64,000 nt of DNA from Verrucomicrobiales bacterium (GTDB taxonomy: Bacteria > Verrucomicrobiota > Verrucomicrobiia > Verrucomicrobiales > DEV007), in the NCBI GenBank assembly GCA_029213005.1, contig JARGPI010000014.1, forward strand, positions 62,001 through 126,000. The letters are read 5' to 3'. The notes beneath the pieces are model-generated. The model saw only the letters and a program-made list of their open reading frames with translations, did no database searches and was not told where the DNA came from. This document shows positions 32,713-41,342 of the stretch, one piece after another (position 1 is the stretch's first letter; each line of letters starts with the position of its first letter). The translations under genes were made by a program, and so were the position numbers.

Positions 32713-33591
32713 ATGCGGCCGTCAGTAGAATCCGTGGTTCCGTCTCCCAACCAGTCATTTACCTGTCTGGATCTCGACTTGCCGGAGTTTCACAATGATT
32801 ATCACAAGCATCCCGAGCTTGAGCTGACCAGGATTGTGGAAAACAGCGGAAAACGACTCATCGGGGATTCACTGGAGCGTTTCGAAGCGGGGGATCTCGT
32901 CCTGATCGGCTCCGGGTTGCCGCACCAATACGAGAGTGACCGGGTGGGCCGGTCGCGCGCCAAAGTGATCCAATTTTCCCCGGGCCTGTTTGGGAAAGAT
33001 TTCTATTTGATGCCCGAGTTCCGGCGAATCGGGGATTTGCAGACGCGGGCGGCTCCCGGTTTGGTGTTTTCCAGCGGCATATCCGGGAAGGTGACCTCGC
33101 TCATCAACCAGCTGTTCGCTGATCAGAATGAAGCGAAGCGCGCTCTGTTGCTGCTCGAAATCCTCCTCGTTCTTTCCGAAGACAGAGAAAGTCGCTCATT
33201 GGCTTCGCTGGGTTATCACAATCAGGTTTCGGAAAAGTCGGTGGATCGACTGGGACGGATGATTGCTTTCATCGATCAACAGGTGGACCGGGGCGAGCCG
33301 GTCACTCTTGAGGAGATGGCGAGAGTGGCGGCGCTTCATCCCCAGTCGGTAAGCCGCTTTTTCCATCAACACACCGGGATGAATTTTCAGGCTTACCTCC
33401 AGGTGATACGGGTTGGCAAGGCGGCGAGACGGCTCATGGAGACTGATGATCCGATTTCAGCGATCGCTCTCGACATCGGCTTTGCCAGCCAATCGAACTT
33501 CAACCGGCAGTTCCGGGAAATCCACAAGATGACTCCGTCTCTTTATCGCAAAGCGGTTAGCCCGACGGCCCAAAGGGAATCTCCTTCCTAG
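32713..33591 (+). CDS. AraC-family transcriptional regulator
   Basis: The protein (about 292 residues from MRPSVESVVP) has an N-terminal cupin-like sensor domain with FHNDYHKHPELEL. Its C-terminal double helix-turn-helix includes TLEEMARVAALHPQSVSRFFH and ISAIALDIGFASQSNFNRQF. It is divergent from the P450 operon and probably activates it in response to the substrate. An upstream TTG at 32692 is possible but unlikely. AraC identity is firm; the target is inferred. Confidence 0.9.
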   Translation: MRPSVESVVPSPNQSFTCLDLDLPEFHNDYHKHPELELTRIVENSGKRLIGDSLERFEAGDLVLIGSGLPHQYESDRVGRSRAKVIQFSPGLFGKDFYLMPEFRRIGDLQTRAAPGLVFSSGISGKVTSLINQLFADQNEAKRALLLLEILLVLSEDRESRSLASLGYHNQVSEKSVDRLGRMIAFIDQQVDRGEPVTLEEMARVAALHPQSVSRFFHQHTGMNFQAYLQVIRVGKAARRLMETDDPISAIALDIGFASQSNFNRQFREIHKMTPSLYRKAVSPTAQRESPS

Positions 33592-33655
33592 ACGCGTGAT
33601 CCTCGATTGGTTACCTTGCAGGCGTAATTTCGGGCTTCTAGGGTGACTCGTCTCG

Positions 33656-36331
33656 ATGAATCGCTTTTTTACGGAACGGAACTGGCTTCCGGGGATCTTG
33701 TTTCTGGTAATTTCCCCGGGTTATCTGTGGGCTGAAGGTCTTTTCTTCGAAAAGGATATTCGGCCGATTTTGAAAGAGCACTGTTTTCACTGCCATGGTG
33801 AAGCGGGAGAAATTGAGGCTGGTCTGGATGTCCGCCTGCGTCGGTTTTTGACCAAAGGCGGAGATTCCGGTCCCGCAATCGTTCCGGGGGACGCCGCGAA
33901 GAGTCATTTGCTCGAGGTCCTGAAGTCCGGTGAGATGCCGAAAGAAAAAAGTCGCCTTTCCGATCATGACATCGCTTTAATTGAAGACTGGATTTCCGCC
34001 GGAGCTCCCACGGCCCGCCCCGAACCGGAGTCACTGGGGCCGGAGCATCTTTTCACTGAGGAGGAGAAAAAATGGTGGTCGTTACAGCCGATCGCCGCCC
34101 CGGAAGTTCCGAATCATGCCGATCATCCGATCGATGCTTTTATCTACCGGAAACTCAAGAAGGTCGGACTGACAAAATCGGAGGCCGCCGGGCCCGAAAC
34201 TTTGATCCGCAGGCTCAGTTTTGACCTGACGGGGCTGCCGCCCACTACTGATGAGGTCACGGCTTTTATCGAGCAGGAGAAATATGATTCAGAGGCCGCT
34301 TATCTCTCATTGATTGAAAAATTACTGGCCTCTCCGGCCTATGGAGAGCGCTGGGCGAGGCATTGGCTCGACATCGCCGGTTATGCCGATTCAGATGGGT
34401 ACAATGAAAAAGACCTTCTCAGACCTCATGCCTGGCGGTATCGGGACTACGTGATCCGTTCGCTGAATAATGACAAACCCTACGATGAGTTTATCCGCGA
34501 ACAAATCGCCGGGGACGAGATCGCTTTAGCGGAAGGTCTCGGACCTGATGCTGCGACGGATCAGGATAAAAATCGATACGCTGAGCTGATTTCGGCGACG
34601 GGGTTTCTCCGGATGGCGCCGGACGGTTCGGCGACGACCAATAATATAGAAACGCGTAATGCCTGTGTTTCCGACACGATGGAAATAATCAGCACGACGC
34701 TCTATGGAATGACGATTGGGTGTGCGGAATGTCACAACCATCGCTACGACCCGATCAGTCAGGCTGATTACTATCGGCTGAGATCGGTTTTTGACCCCGG
34801 TTTTGACGTCCCGAAATGGCGGGTTCCGAGATCGAGACTGGTTTCACTGCAAACCAAAGAGGAAGCCGCTGAAGCTGCGCGAATTGAGGTCGAGGCGAAG
34901 AAGATTGATGCCGAGAGAGCGGCTAAAGAAAAAGTGTTTATCGCAGAAGTGCTTGAGAAAGAACTGGCCAAGCGGGAGGAGTCGATTCGCCCGGATCTGA
35001 AGACGGCCTATAATACCGAAAAGGCAAAGCGCACCCCGGAGCAGAAGAAACTCCTCGCAGCTCATCCCAGTATTAACAATTTAAGCCCCTCCCGGCTTTA
35101 TCTATACGATTCCACCTATAAGACGAAGAATGCGGCAGTCTTGAAAGAAATCGCGGCGCGGGCAAAAGCGGTTCGCGATACCAAACCGGCTGAGCAGTTT
35201 GTGCATGCGTTTGTCGAACTGCCAAAAGAACCCAAAGCGGTGGCGGCCTCACATGTCTTCCATCGGGGTGATCCGGAATCTCCGAAGGAAAAAGTGACTC
35301 CGGGTGATCTCTCCGTTCTCGCGTCGTGGCGGAATATCGAGGTGCCGGAGTTTTCAGAGGCCGTTCCCACCACGGGGCGTCGACTGGCCTATGCGGAATC
35401 GATTACAGACGGTCAACACCCCTTCCTCGCCCGCGTGATAGTGAACCGGGTGTGGATGCATCACTTCGGTCGGGGAATTGTCGCTTCGGTTGGCGATTTC
35501 GGTGTGCTGGGGGAAACGCCCAGTCACCCCGAGTTGCTGGATTGGTTGGCGACCCGTCTTATGGAATCGGGATGGAGTCTGAAGGAGTTGCACCGGCTCA
35601 TTTTGACCAGTGCCACCTGGCGGCAGACGTCGCGACGATCTGAAAAGGGGGATGAACTCGATCCGGACAACCTTTATCTGAGTCGACAGAATTCGCGGCG
35701 GCTCGAAGCTGAGATTTTGCGCGATGCGTTGCTGGCGGTATCGGGCAAGTTGAACCGCAAACCGTTCGGGCCTCCGGTCCCGGTGATGCCTACTGAAGAA
35801 GGTGGTATTGTGATCGGGAATGATACTACTGATTCAGCGGGGCGTCAGACCGGAAAATATATACCTTTGGATGGTGAGGAATATCGCCGCAGTGTCTATA
35901 TACAAGTCCGCAGGTCGCGTCCTCTGGATATGCTGGCAGCATTCGATGCGCCCGGAATGACTGATCCGAATTGTGAGTTGCGCCCCGTGACAACCGTGAG
36001 CCCACAGAGCCTGCTGTTGATGAATAATTCCGGGATGCGTGAGCATGCGAGGCATTTTGCATCCCGTTTGACGGAGCGGGCTGGAGAGGCGCTTGATTCG
36101 AAAATTCAATTCGCCTGGCGACTCTGTTTCGCCCGAATGGCGAGTGAGGATGAGGTTCGGTCCAGCGAAGCGTTTATCGAAGCGCAGACAAAATATTATC
36201 AGGAAAATCCCACAAAGTTCGAGCGGGCGTCCGGTCCGGCCGAAAAGGAAAATGCCGATCCGGAGCTGCTTGCTCTCGGTGCTTTCTGTCACGCTCTGAT
36301 GAGTGCCAATGAATTTCTCTATATCGATTAA
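33656..36331 (+). CDS. DUF1549/DUF1553 cytochrome-like protein (PSD1 family)
   Basis: The 891-residue protein has a signal peptide and a planctomycete cytochrome C motif HCFHCHG (Cys43, Cys46, His47). DUF1549 spans about 145-370 and includes a second CAECHNHRYDP site. A Lys/Glu/Ala-rich coiled coil covers about 395-450 and DUF1553 about 590-860. The family is nearly confined to Planctomycetota, Verrucomicrobiota and relatives and is always coupled to DUF1501 proteins, as here. It probably works in extracytoplasmic breakdown of complex organic matter; the reaction is not established. Three bases separate it from the DUF1501 start. Confidence 0.88.
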   Translation: MNRFFTERNWLPGILFLVISPGYLWAEGLFFEKDIRPILKEHCFHCHGEAGEIEAGLDVRLRRFLTKGGDSGPAIVPGDAAKSHLLEVLKSGEMPKEKSRLSDHDIALIEDWISAGAPTARPEPESLGPEHLFTEEEKKWWSLQPIAAPEVPNHADHPIDAFIYRKLKKVGLTKSEAAGPETLIRRLSFDLTGLPPTTDEVTAFIEQEKYDSEAAYLSLIEKLLASPAYGERWARHWLDIAGYADSDGYNEKDLLRPHAWRYRDYVIRSLNNDKPYDEFIREQIAGDEIALAEGLGPDAATDQDKNRYAELISATGFLRMAPDGSATTNNIETRNACVSDTMEIISTTLYGMTIGCAECHNHRYDPISQADYYRLRSVFDPGFDVPKWRVPRSRLVSLQTKEEAAEAARIEVEAKKIDAERAAKEKVFIAEVLEKELAKREESIRPDLKTAYNTEKAKRTPEQKKLLAAHPSINNLSPSRLYLYDSTYKTKNAAVLKEIAARAKAVRDTKPAEQFVHAFVELPKEPKAVAASHVFHRGDPESPKEKVTPGDLSVLASWRNIEVPEFSEAVPTTGRRLAYAESITDGQHPFLARVIVNRVWMHHFGRGIVASVGDFGVLGETPSHPELLDWLATRLMESGWSLKELHRLILTSATWRQTSRRSEKGDELDPDNLYLSRQNSRRLEAEILRDALLAVSGKLNRKPFGPPVPVMPTEEGGIVIGNDTTDSAGRQTGKYIPLDGEEYRRSVYIQVRRSRPLDMLAAFDAPGMTDPNCELRPVTTVSPQSLLLMNNSGMREHARHFASRLTERAGEALDSKIQFAWRLCFARMASEDEVRSSEAFIEAQTKYYQENPTKFERASGPAEKENADPELLALGAFCHALMSANEFLYID

Positions 36332-36334
36332 GAA

Positions 36335-37773
36335 ATGACAGGATCACGACGAAGATTTCTACAATCCAGTTACGGGGCGGGAACGATTGCGCTGGCTTCT
36401 CTACTTCGGGACGAAGGGCTGCTTGCCACCCGGCGCTCACGGGGAATGCGACTCATTTCGATGCCACTCCCAAAGCTCCGCACGGCTTTGGCCAGGCCCG
36501 TGCCATGATCTCGATGGTGATGCAGGGCGGCCCGAGTCATATCGATTTGTTCGATCCTAAACCGGCGCTGGATAAGCTGGACGGAAAGAGCTTTCCCGGT
36601 GAGCTGAAGTTCGATGACGCTGCGGGAGCGACGAAAGAAGTCTGGCAAACGCCGTGGAAATTTTCGAAGTACGGTCAGTCGGGGATGGACTTCAGTGAAT
36701 TGGTGCCTCACATGGGATCGATTGCGGATGAGATTACGATGATTCGCTCGATGCACACCGGGGTGAACAATCACGGTCAATCGATCAATGCGCTGAACAA
36801 TGGAAGCGCGCTCAGCGGGCGGCCTTCGCTGGGGAGCTGGCTGACTTACGGGTTGGGTTCTGAAAACCAAAATCTACCAGCCTACGTGGCTCTCACCGAC
36901 CCTCGAGGATTGCCGGTCTTAGGAGTGGACAATTTTACGAACGGTTGGCTGCCGTCGCTTTATCAGGGCACTGTGATCCGCCCGAAAGAACCGCGGATTT
37001 TGAATCTGGATCCGCCGATGTCGCTGAAGGGACCGGCGCAGGACCGGTATCTCGCATTTGTCGAGAAAATGAACAGGAAGCATTACGAACAACGTCCGGG
37101 GGAAACGGAACTGGATGCCAGGATTCAGAGTTTCGAGTTGGCTGCCCGAATGCAGACGGAGGCAAAAGATGTGTTGGATCTCAGTCAGGAGAGCGAGGCG
37201 ACTCACAAAATGTATGGGCTCGATAAACCGGAAACCAAAGAGTTTGGCTCGCGCTGTTTGATTGCCCGGAGGTTAATTGAGCGCGGGGTTCGTTTTGTAA
37301 ATATCTACACAGGGAATCAGACCTGGGATCATCACCACACCATGGCTAAAAATCTGCCGAAGGCCTGTCAATATGTGGACCAACCGGCAGCAGCTCTGGT
37401 TCTCGATTTGAAGCAGCGCGGACTGCTCGATACCACCGTTGTCCACTGGGGTGGAGAAATGGGGCGACTCCCGGTGATCCAGAATCGCGCCGGAGGCAAA
37501 AACGACCGATCAAAAGTCGGGCGCGATCACAACACCTACGGCTTTTCGATGTGGGTCGCGGGCGGGGGCTTCAAAAAAGGCTACACCCACGGTTCCACCG
37601 ATGAATTTGGTCATCGCGCCGAGGAAAATGTGGTCAATCACTTCGATTACCACGCGACCTTGCTACATCTGTTTGGATTAGACCCCGGAGAGTTGGTTTT
37701 CAAACGCAACGGAACCGATCAGAGCCTGATCACTAACAGCGATGCCAGGATCGTGACCGACCTTCTGGCTTAG
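36335..37773 (+). pseudogene. DUF1501 family exported protein with N-terminal frameshift
   Basis: From 36505 the frame gives a typical DUF1501 protein (MISMVMQGGPSHIDLFDPKP, then NHGQSINALNNG and WDHHHTMAKN). The proper N-terminus lies upstream in two frames. The ATG at 36335 begins a Tat-type leader (SRRRFLQSSYGAG) up to the GLLA codons. The codons just before 36505 read THFDATPKAPHGFGQARA, the family norm, in the frame of 36505. One missing C in the CCC run at 36429-36431 explains the switch. If real, the product starting at 36505 would lack its export signal. A homopolymer read error is equally possible. Confidence 0.8.
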
Positions 37774-37812
37774 AGCGATGGTAGTCGCGTCCCGAAGGAC
37801 GCGTATGCTCTA
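37771..37812. terminator. Extragenic palindrome / bidirectional terminator-like hairpin
   Basis: CGCGTCC-CGAA-GGACGCG (37786-37803) is enclosed by TAGAGC (37771-37776) and GCTCTA (37807-37812). It occupies the 36-base gap between the convergent DUF1501 and DUF3127 genes and touches both stops. Symmetry lets it act on both strands, but there is no long U-tract. It resembles the hairpins at 4733 and 42411. Confidence 0.55.
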
Positions 37813-38181
37813 GAACGGGATATCTTCCTGACTTTCGTCAAATCCCGCAGGTGCTTCCATGGGGTAGGGCTGTTCGCCACCGCCCGCAGCTGGTGGTGCC
37901 TGACCTGCGCCGACACGATCGAGTTTCCAGCAGTTCAGGTTCACATAGTATTTGCCCTGATACTCGTTCCCGCGGATGTCGAAGTGTACGTTGACTTGAT
38001 CTCCGGTGTTCAAACCGTCGAGAAATGCGGTCTTTTCTTTCACCGCCTCAAATTTGACCATCTGAGGATACTGACCATCAATTGTCTCCACCACGAACTC
38101 TCTTTTTGAGAATCCACTGGGAAATGTCTGCACCTCATTAATTAGATGAATCTTACCTTCGAGTTGAAATCCTTGAGCCAT
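37810..38181 (-). CDS. DUF3127 OB-fold protein with SSB-like C-terminal tip
   Basis: The 123-residue protein has a DUF3127 domain (LEGKIHLINEVQTFPSGFSKREFVVET), a small OB-like fold, followed by a Pro/Gly/Ala-rich linker and the acidic tail DESQEDIPF. The tail closely resembles the DDDIPF tip through which single-stranded DNA-binding proteins recruit replication and repair enzymes. It stands alone, with about 90 bases to the next gene. Domain call is good; a DNA-binding role is inferred from the tail and fold. Confidence 0.75.
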   Translation of the reverse strand: MAQGFQLEGKIHLINEVQTFPSGFSKREFVVETIDGQYPQMVKFEAVKEKTAFLDGLNTGDQVNVHFDIRGNEYQGKYYVNLNCWKLDRVGAGQAPPAAGGGEQPYPMEAPAGFDESQEDIPF

Positions 38182-38271
38182 TTTTCTGTAAGCTTAATTG
38201 TAGTTAATCAATCGACACCATATTAATCGCAAATCAAGCAATCGTTTAAAGAATGGTTTTTCGGGTAATTC

Positions 38272-39255
38272 TTAAAGCTGTGACGAATTGAGTGATGCCC
38301 AGGTATCCTCTTCCAATGTGGCACCAATGACTTGTACGACGTGGGCACCAAGAATGGATCCGGCCCGGCCGCATTCGGGAAGGGGTTTGCCGTTAAGCCA
38401 GGCATTGAGGAAACCGCCGGCCCAGTAGTCTCCGGCACCGGTGGTATCGATGGCTGAGACGGTAACGGGATCGATAAAGTGGAGGTCATCACCTTCCGCG
38501 ATGAGTGATCCTTCTTTTCCAAGTTTCACCGCTGCGATGTTACAAAGCTTGGCAAAAGACCGGGCCATCGCTTCGTAGTCTTTTCCGTGGTCAGGGAAAA
38601 AGGCACTTGCTTCGTCTTCGTTCGCAAAAACGACGTCGATGTAGTTGACGAGCCACTCTTCGAGCACGTCTTCGGATGCTTTTACGACCTCAAAAGAAGC
38701 GAGATCGAAACTGGTGGTACAACCGGCTGCTTTGGCGCACTTGAGAATTTTCACCATCAGGTCGCGGTTGAAGGCGAGGTAGCCTTCCATGTGCACGTGA
38801 CGGGCTGCGGAAAAATCCTCTTCGGAAATTTCCTCGGGAGTCAAAGTCATCGCCGCGCCGAGATCGGTCCGCATCGTTCTTTGCGAATCGGTGGTGACCA
38901 TGGAAAGGCAGCGGGCATTGGGAACGTCGCCGACTTTGAAACGGGTCACGTCTGCTCCGATCACTTCGAAGCGATCTTTGTAAAAGGTGGCGGCTTCACA
39001 ATCGCCGAGTTTTCCAATGAAAGAGACTTTGGTTCCGAGACGGGCCGCGGCGTATGCGGTGTTTCCGGCACTACCACCCGGGGCGACTTCGACCTCATCT
39101 TCGAGTGAGGAAACGAGTTCTTCCAGCTCGGCGGCTCCGACCAGAACCATGCCGCCTTTTCCGCCTTTCAAAGTTTCGACAAAGGAGTCCTCCACGCGAG
39201 CGACCAAGTCCACGACTGGAGAGCCTATTCCGATTAAATCGATGTGTTTTGCCAT
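38272..39255 (-). CDS. PfkB-family sugar/nucleoside kinase (adenosine kinase-like)
   Basis: The 327-residue ribokinase-fold protein has the N-terminal GIGSPVVDLVARVED, the glycine motif APGGSAGNTAYAAARLG and the C-terminal catalytic motif DTTGAGDYWAGGF, whose second Asp is the base. Similar bacterial proteins are annotated as adenosine kinases, but ribose, fructose or other sugar substrates fit equally. It is not in an obvious operon; bioB lies 137 bases downstream on the same strand. Confidence 0.85.
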   Translation of the reverse strand: MAKHIDLIGIGSPVVDLVARVEDSFVETLKGGKGGMVLVGAAELEELVSSLEDEVEVAPGGSAGNTAYAAARLGTKVSFIGKLGDCEAATFYKDRFEVIGADVTRFKVGDVPNARCLSMVTTDSQRTMRTDLGAAMTLTPEEISEEDFSAARHVHMEGYLAFNRDLMVKILKCAKAAGCTTSFDLASFEVVKASEDVLEEWLVNYIDVVFANEDEASAFFPDHGKDYEAMARSFAKLCNIAAVKLGKEGSLIAEGDDLHFIDPVTVSAIDTTGAGDYWAGGFLNAWLNGKPLPECGRAGSILGAHVVQVIGATLEEDTWASLNSSQL

Positions 39256-39392
39256 AGTATTTTTTGGGAAACTAGACTGGTTTTACGCCCTGAAAACCAA
39301 AAAATGAGACTTTCGGTGGGTGCCGAAATGCCTTTGCCTGGCCCGTCCACTCAAACCGTTGGTGGACAGGCTGATAAGTTATGTGAAGTGGT

Positions 39393-40388
39393 TTAAACCA
39401 GAGCTGGTTCCAGAGGGCGATCGCTCTCGGCTGAAGGTGAATTCAGACCGGGATTGGGCTTTTGAGGGCTCAAACCGAGTTTTTCCATCAGGGCGAGATC
39501 GGCCTCGGACTGCGGGTTGGCAGTGGTGAGCAGTTTGTCTCCGTAGAAAATCGAGTTGGCTCCGGCGAAGAAGCAAAGCGTCTGCGTCTCATCGGACATC
39601 CGGGTGCGACCGGCGGAGAGGCGGACTTTTGCTTTGGGAACCGCGATTCTGGCGAGTGCGATGGTCCGAATCACTTCAAAATTGTCGACGCCACCGGATT
39701 CGGCGAGCGGAGTTCCCGGGATCGGGACAAGTGAGTTGATCGGCACACTCTCGGGCTGCGGATTGAATTCGCTTATCACTTCGAGCATTTTGAGTCGGTC
39801 ATCAGCCGTTTCGCCGAGCCCGAGGATTCCTCCGCAACAAACTGACATGCCGGCGTTCTGGACGTGGCGGACCGTATTGAGACGATCCTGAAAGGTGTGA
39901 GTCGAGACGATGTTCTCGTAATTCTCAGGGGAGGTATCGATATTGTGATTGTAAGCGGTGACACCGGCTTCCTTCAGCTTTTTCGCTTCCACTTCGCCGA
40001 GCTCACCCAGCGTTGTGCAGACCTCCATGCCCAGTTCGCTCACGCTGCGGACGATATCGAGAACTTCGTCGAATCGCTTTGTTCCGTCACGAACGCCCTT
40101 CCAGGCAGCGCCCATGCAGAAACGGGTCGATCCGTTTTCCCGGGCAGCTTCGGCCCGCTTCATGATATCGCACTTCTCCATGAGGCGCTCCGCTTTCACT
40201 TCAGTCGTGTAGCGGGCTGATTGCGCACAGTAGGAACAATCCTCCGAACAGCCGCCCGTTTTGATGCTGAGCAAGGTGCAAAGTTGTACCTCGTTTTCCG
40301 GCCAATTGGCCTCGTGAACGGCGCGGGCTTTTTTCAAAAGATCGAAAAAAGGAAGACTGTGGAGCTCTTTGAGTTCGGCGAACTGCAT
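39393..40388 (-). CDS. bioB: Biotin synthase
   Basis: The 331-residue radical SAM enzyme inserts sulfur into dethiobiotin. The SAM-cluster cysteines are in GGCSEDCSYCAQS (Cys47, Cys51, Cys54). Other family blocks include NHNIDTSPENYENI, VCCGGILGLGET and the arginine motif KVRLSAGRTRM near the second cluster. Length is normal with a short disordered C-terminus. No other bio genes are nearby. Its upstream region carries three phased TGTAC palindromes, but the same array occurs at unrelated genes, so a biotin-specific repressor is unlikely. Confidence 0.95.
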   Translation of the reverse strand: MQFAELKELHSLPFFDLLKKARAVHEANWPENEVQLCTLLSIKTGGCSEDCSYCAQSARYTTEVKAERLMEKCDIMKRAEAARENGSTRFCMGAAWKGVRDGTKRFDEVLDIVRSVSELGMEVCTTLGELGEVEAKKLKEAGVTAYNHNIDTSPENYENIVSTHTFQDRLNTVRHVQNAGMSVCCGGILGLGETADDRLKMLEVISEFNPQPESVPINSLVPIPGTPLAESGGVDNFEVIRTIALARIAVPKAKVRLSAGRTRMSDETQTLCFFAGANSIFYGDKLLTTANPQSEADLALMEKLGLSPQKPNPGLNSPSAESDRPLEPALV

Positions 40389-40423
40389 CTGCGAATGTTG
40401 GTTTTAGTTAGAAAATTCCTCAC

Positions 40424-40480
40424 TGTACAGGGTACAGTCTCAGAGTGTACCCTGTACAATCCCTGACCGTACCCTGTTGA
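40424..40480. promoter_or_regulatory. Phased TGTAC-N3-GTACA palindrome array (locus C)
   Basis: TGTACAGGGTACA at 40424-40436 (centre in the reverse sense), TGTACCCTGTACA at 40446-40458 and a weaker CGTACCCTGTTGA at 40468-40480 follow each other with an exact 22-base period. The array lies 36 bases upstream of bioB and 45 bases after the end of the methyltransferase gene, both on the minus strand. Confidence 0.65.
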
Positions 40481-40525
40481 AAGGCGGAGTCAACTAGAGA
40501 GGTTGGCGAGGGGGCCGGTCGCGGC

Positions 40526-41263
40526 CTACGGTTTCCGGATCCACAAGCTGGTTTGCGCGGTACTGAGCTGGAACTTCCGCTGATGTTCCCGGATGAAAAA
40601 GGGAAGTTCACTGACTTCCTGAAACTCAAAGCTTTCCGCGAGATGCTCTTTCAAGAAATCGAGCGTTTTTCCCGGTGGAATGTTCTCTGCCGGAGTGTAT
40701 TCGCTCATCCAGGTGGCGGGTGTGGAAATAACGAATTTTCCGCCCGGATTCACAAGATCCGGCAGCCGATCGAGAAATTTTCGCGGTTCGGGCAGTCGGC
40801 AGAGCAGATTCGCGGCGTGGACGAGGTCGAAACTTCCCAGATCGTCGCGCAGATTCATCGCATCGCCCTGCTCGAAGGAGACGTTCCCCGGGCGACTGCC
40901 CGCGGGGAGGTGAGCGCTTTTTGCCTCGCGAAGATGCGCTTCGCTGTAGACATGAAACGGGTAAGGCTCCCCGGAACCGATCGCGGCACCCGCATCGACA
41001 AATTTTCTGGAAAAATCGATTCCGATCACTTCATCCGCGATTTTCGAAAGTTCGTAGGAAGAGCGACCCACCGCGCAACCGATGTCGAGCGCGCGGGCGA
41101 CCGGAGTTTTCTGGTCAAGGGCATCAACCGTCGCGACCGGGAAATTGAGAGCGCCATCGGGCAGATCCGATTCCGCAAAAGCAGATCCGGAGAGGATCTC
41201 CGCCGGGGTGCCGTAGTGAAAAAGCACATACCAATCGTGCAGCAAATCGCTTTCGTAAGTCAT
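40526..41263 (-). CDS. OvoA C-terminal-type methyltransferase (4-mercaptohistidine N-methyltransferase-like)
   Basis: The 245-residue protein matches the methyltransferase half of ovothiol synthase OvoA: an N-terminal YESDLLHDWYVLFHYGTPAE block, the SAM motif ALDIGCAVGRSSYELS, FEQGDAMNLRDDLGSFDLV and the end block FFIREHQRKFQLSTAQTSLW. In OvoA this domain methylates the imidazole of 4-thiohistidine. Here it is free-standing, without the sulfoxide-synthase half, and no such gene is in the window. It may complete ovothiol made by a separate enzyme or act on another thiol-imidazole. Family assignment is strong; substrate is inferred. Confidence 0.8.
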   Translation of the reverse strand: MTYESDLLHDWYVLFHYGTPAEILSGSAFAESDLPDGALNFPVATVDALDQKTPVARALDIGCAVGRSSYELSKIADEVIGIDFSRKFVDAGAAIGSGEPYPFHVYSEAHLREAKSAHLPAGSRPGNVSFEQGDAMNLRDDLGSFDLVHAANLLCRLPEPRKFLDRLPDLVNPGGKFVISTPATWMSEYTPAENIPPGKTLDFLKEHLAESFEFQEVSELPFFIREHQRKFQLSTAQTSLWIRKP

Positions 41264-41342
41264 CGCGGGACTATTGGCTCATTTGGAAACTTCGCCAATT
41301 TTATCGGAACGAAATCGGATAGTCAGTGTTCAATGAAAGGTC

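Noticed and set aside
12456..40480. The 22-bp phased palindromes as mini-CRISPR arrays
   Set aside because: The 9-base intervals are too short for spacers, only two or three units occur per site, and no cas gene is present.
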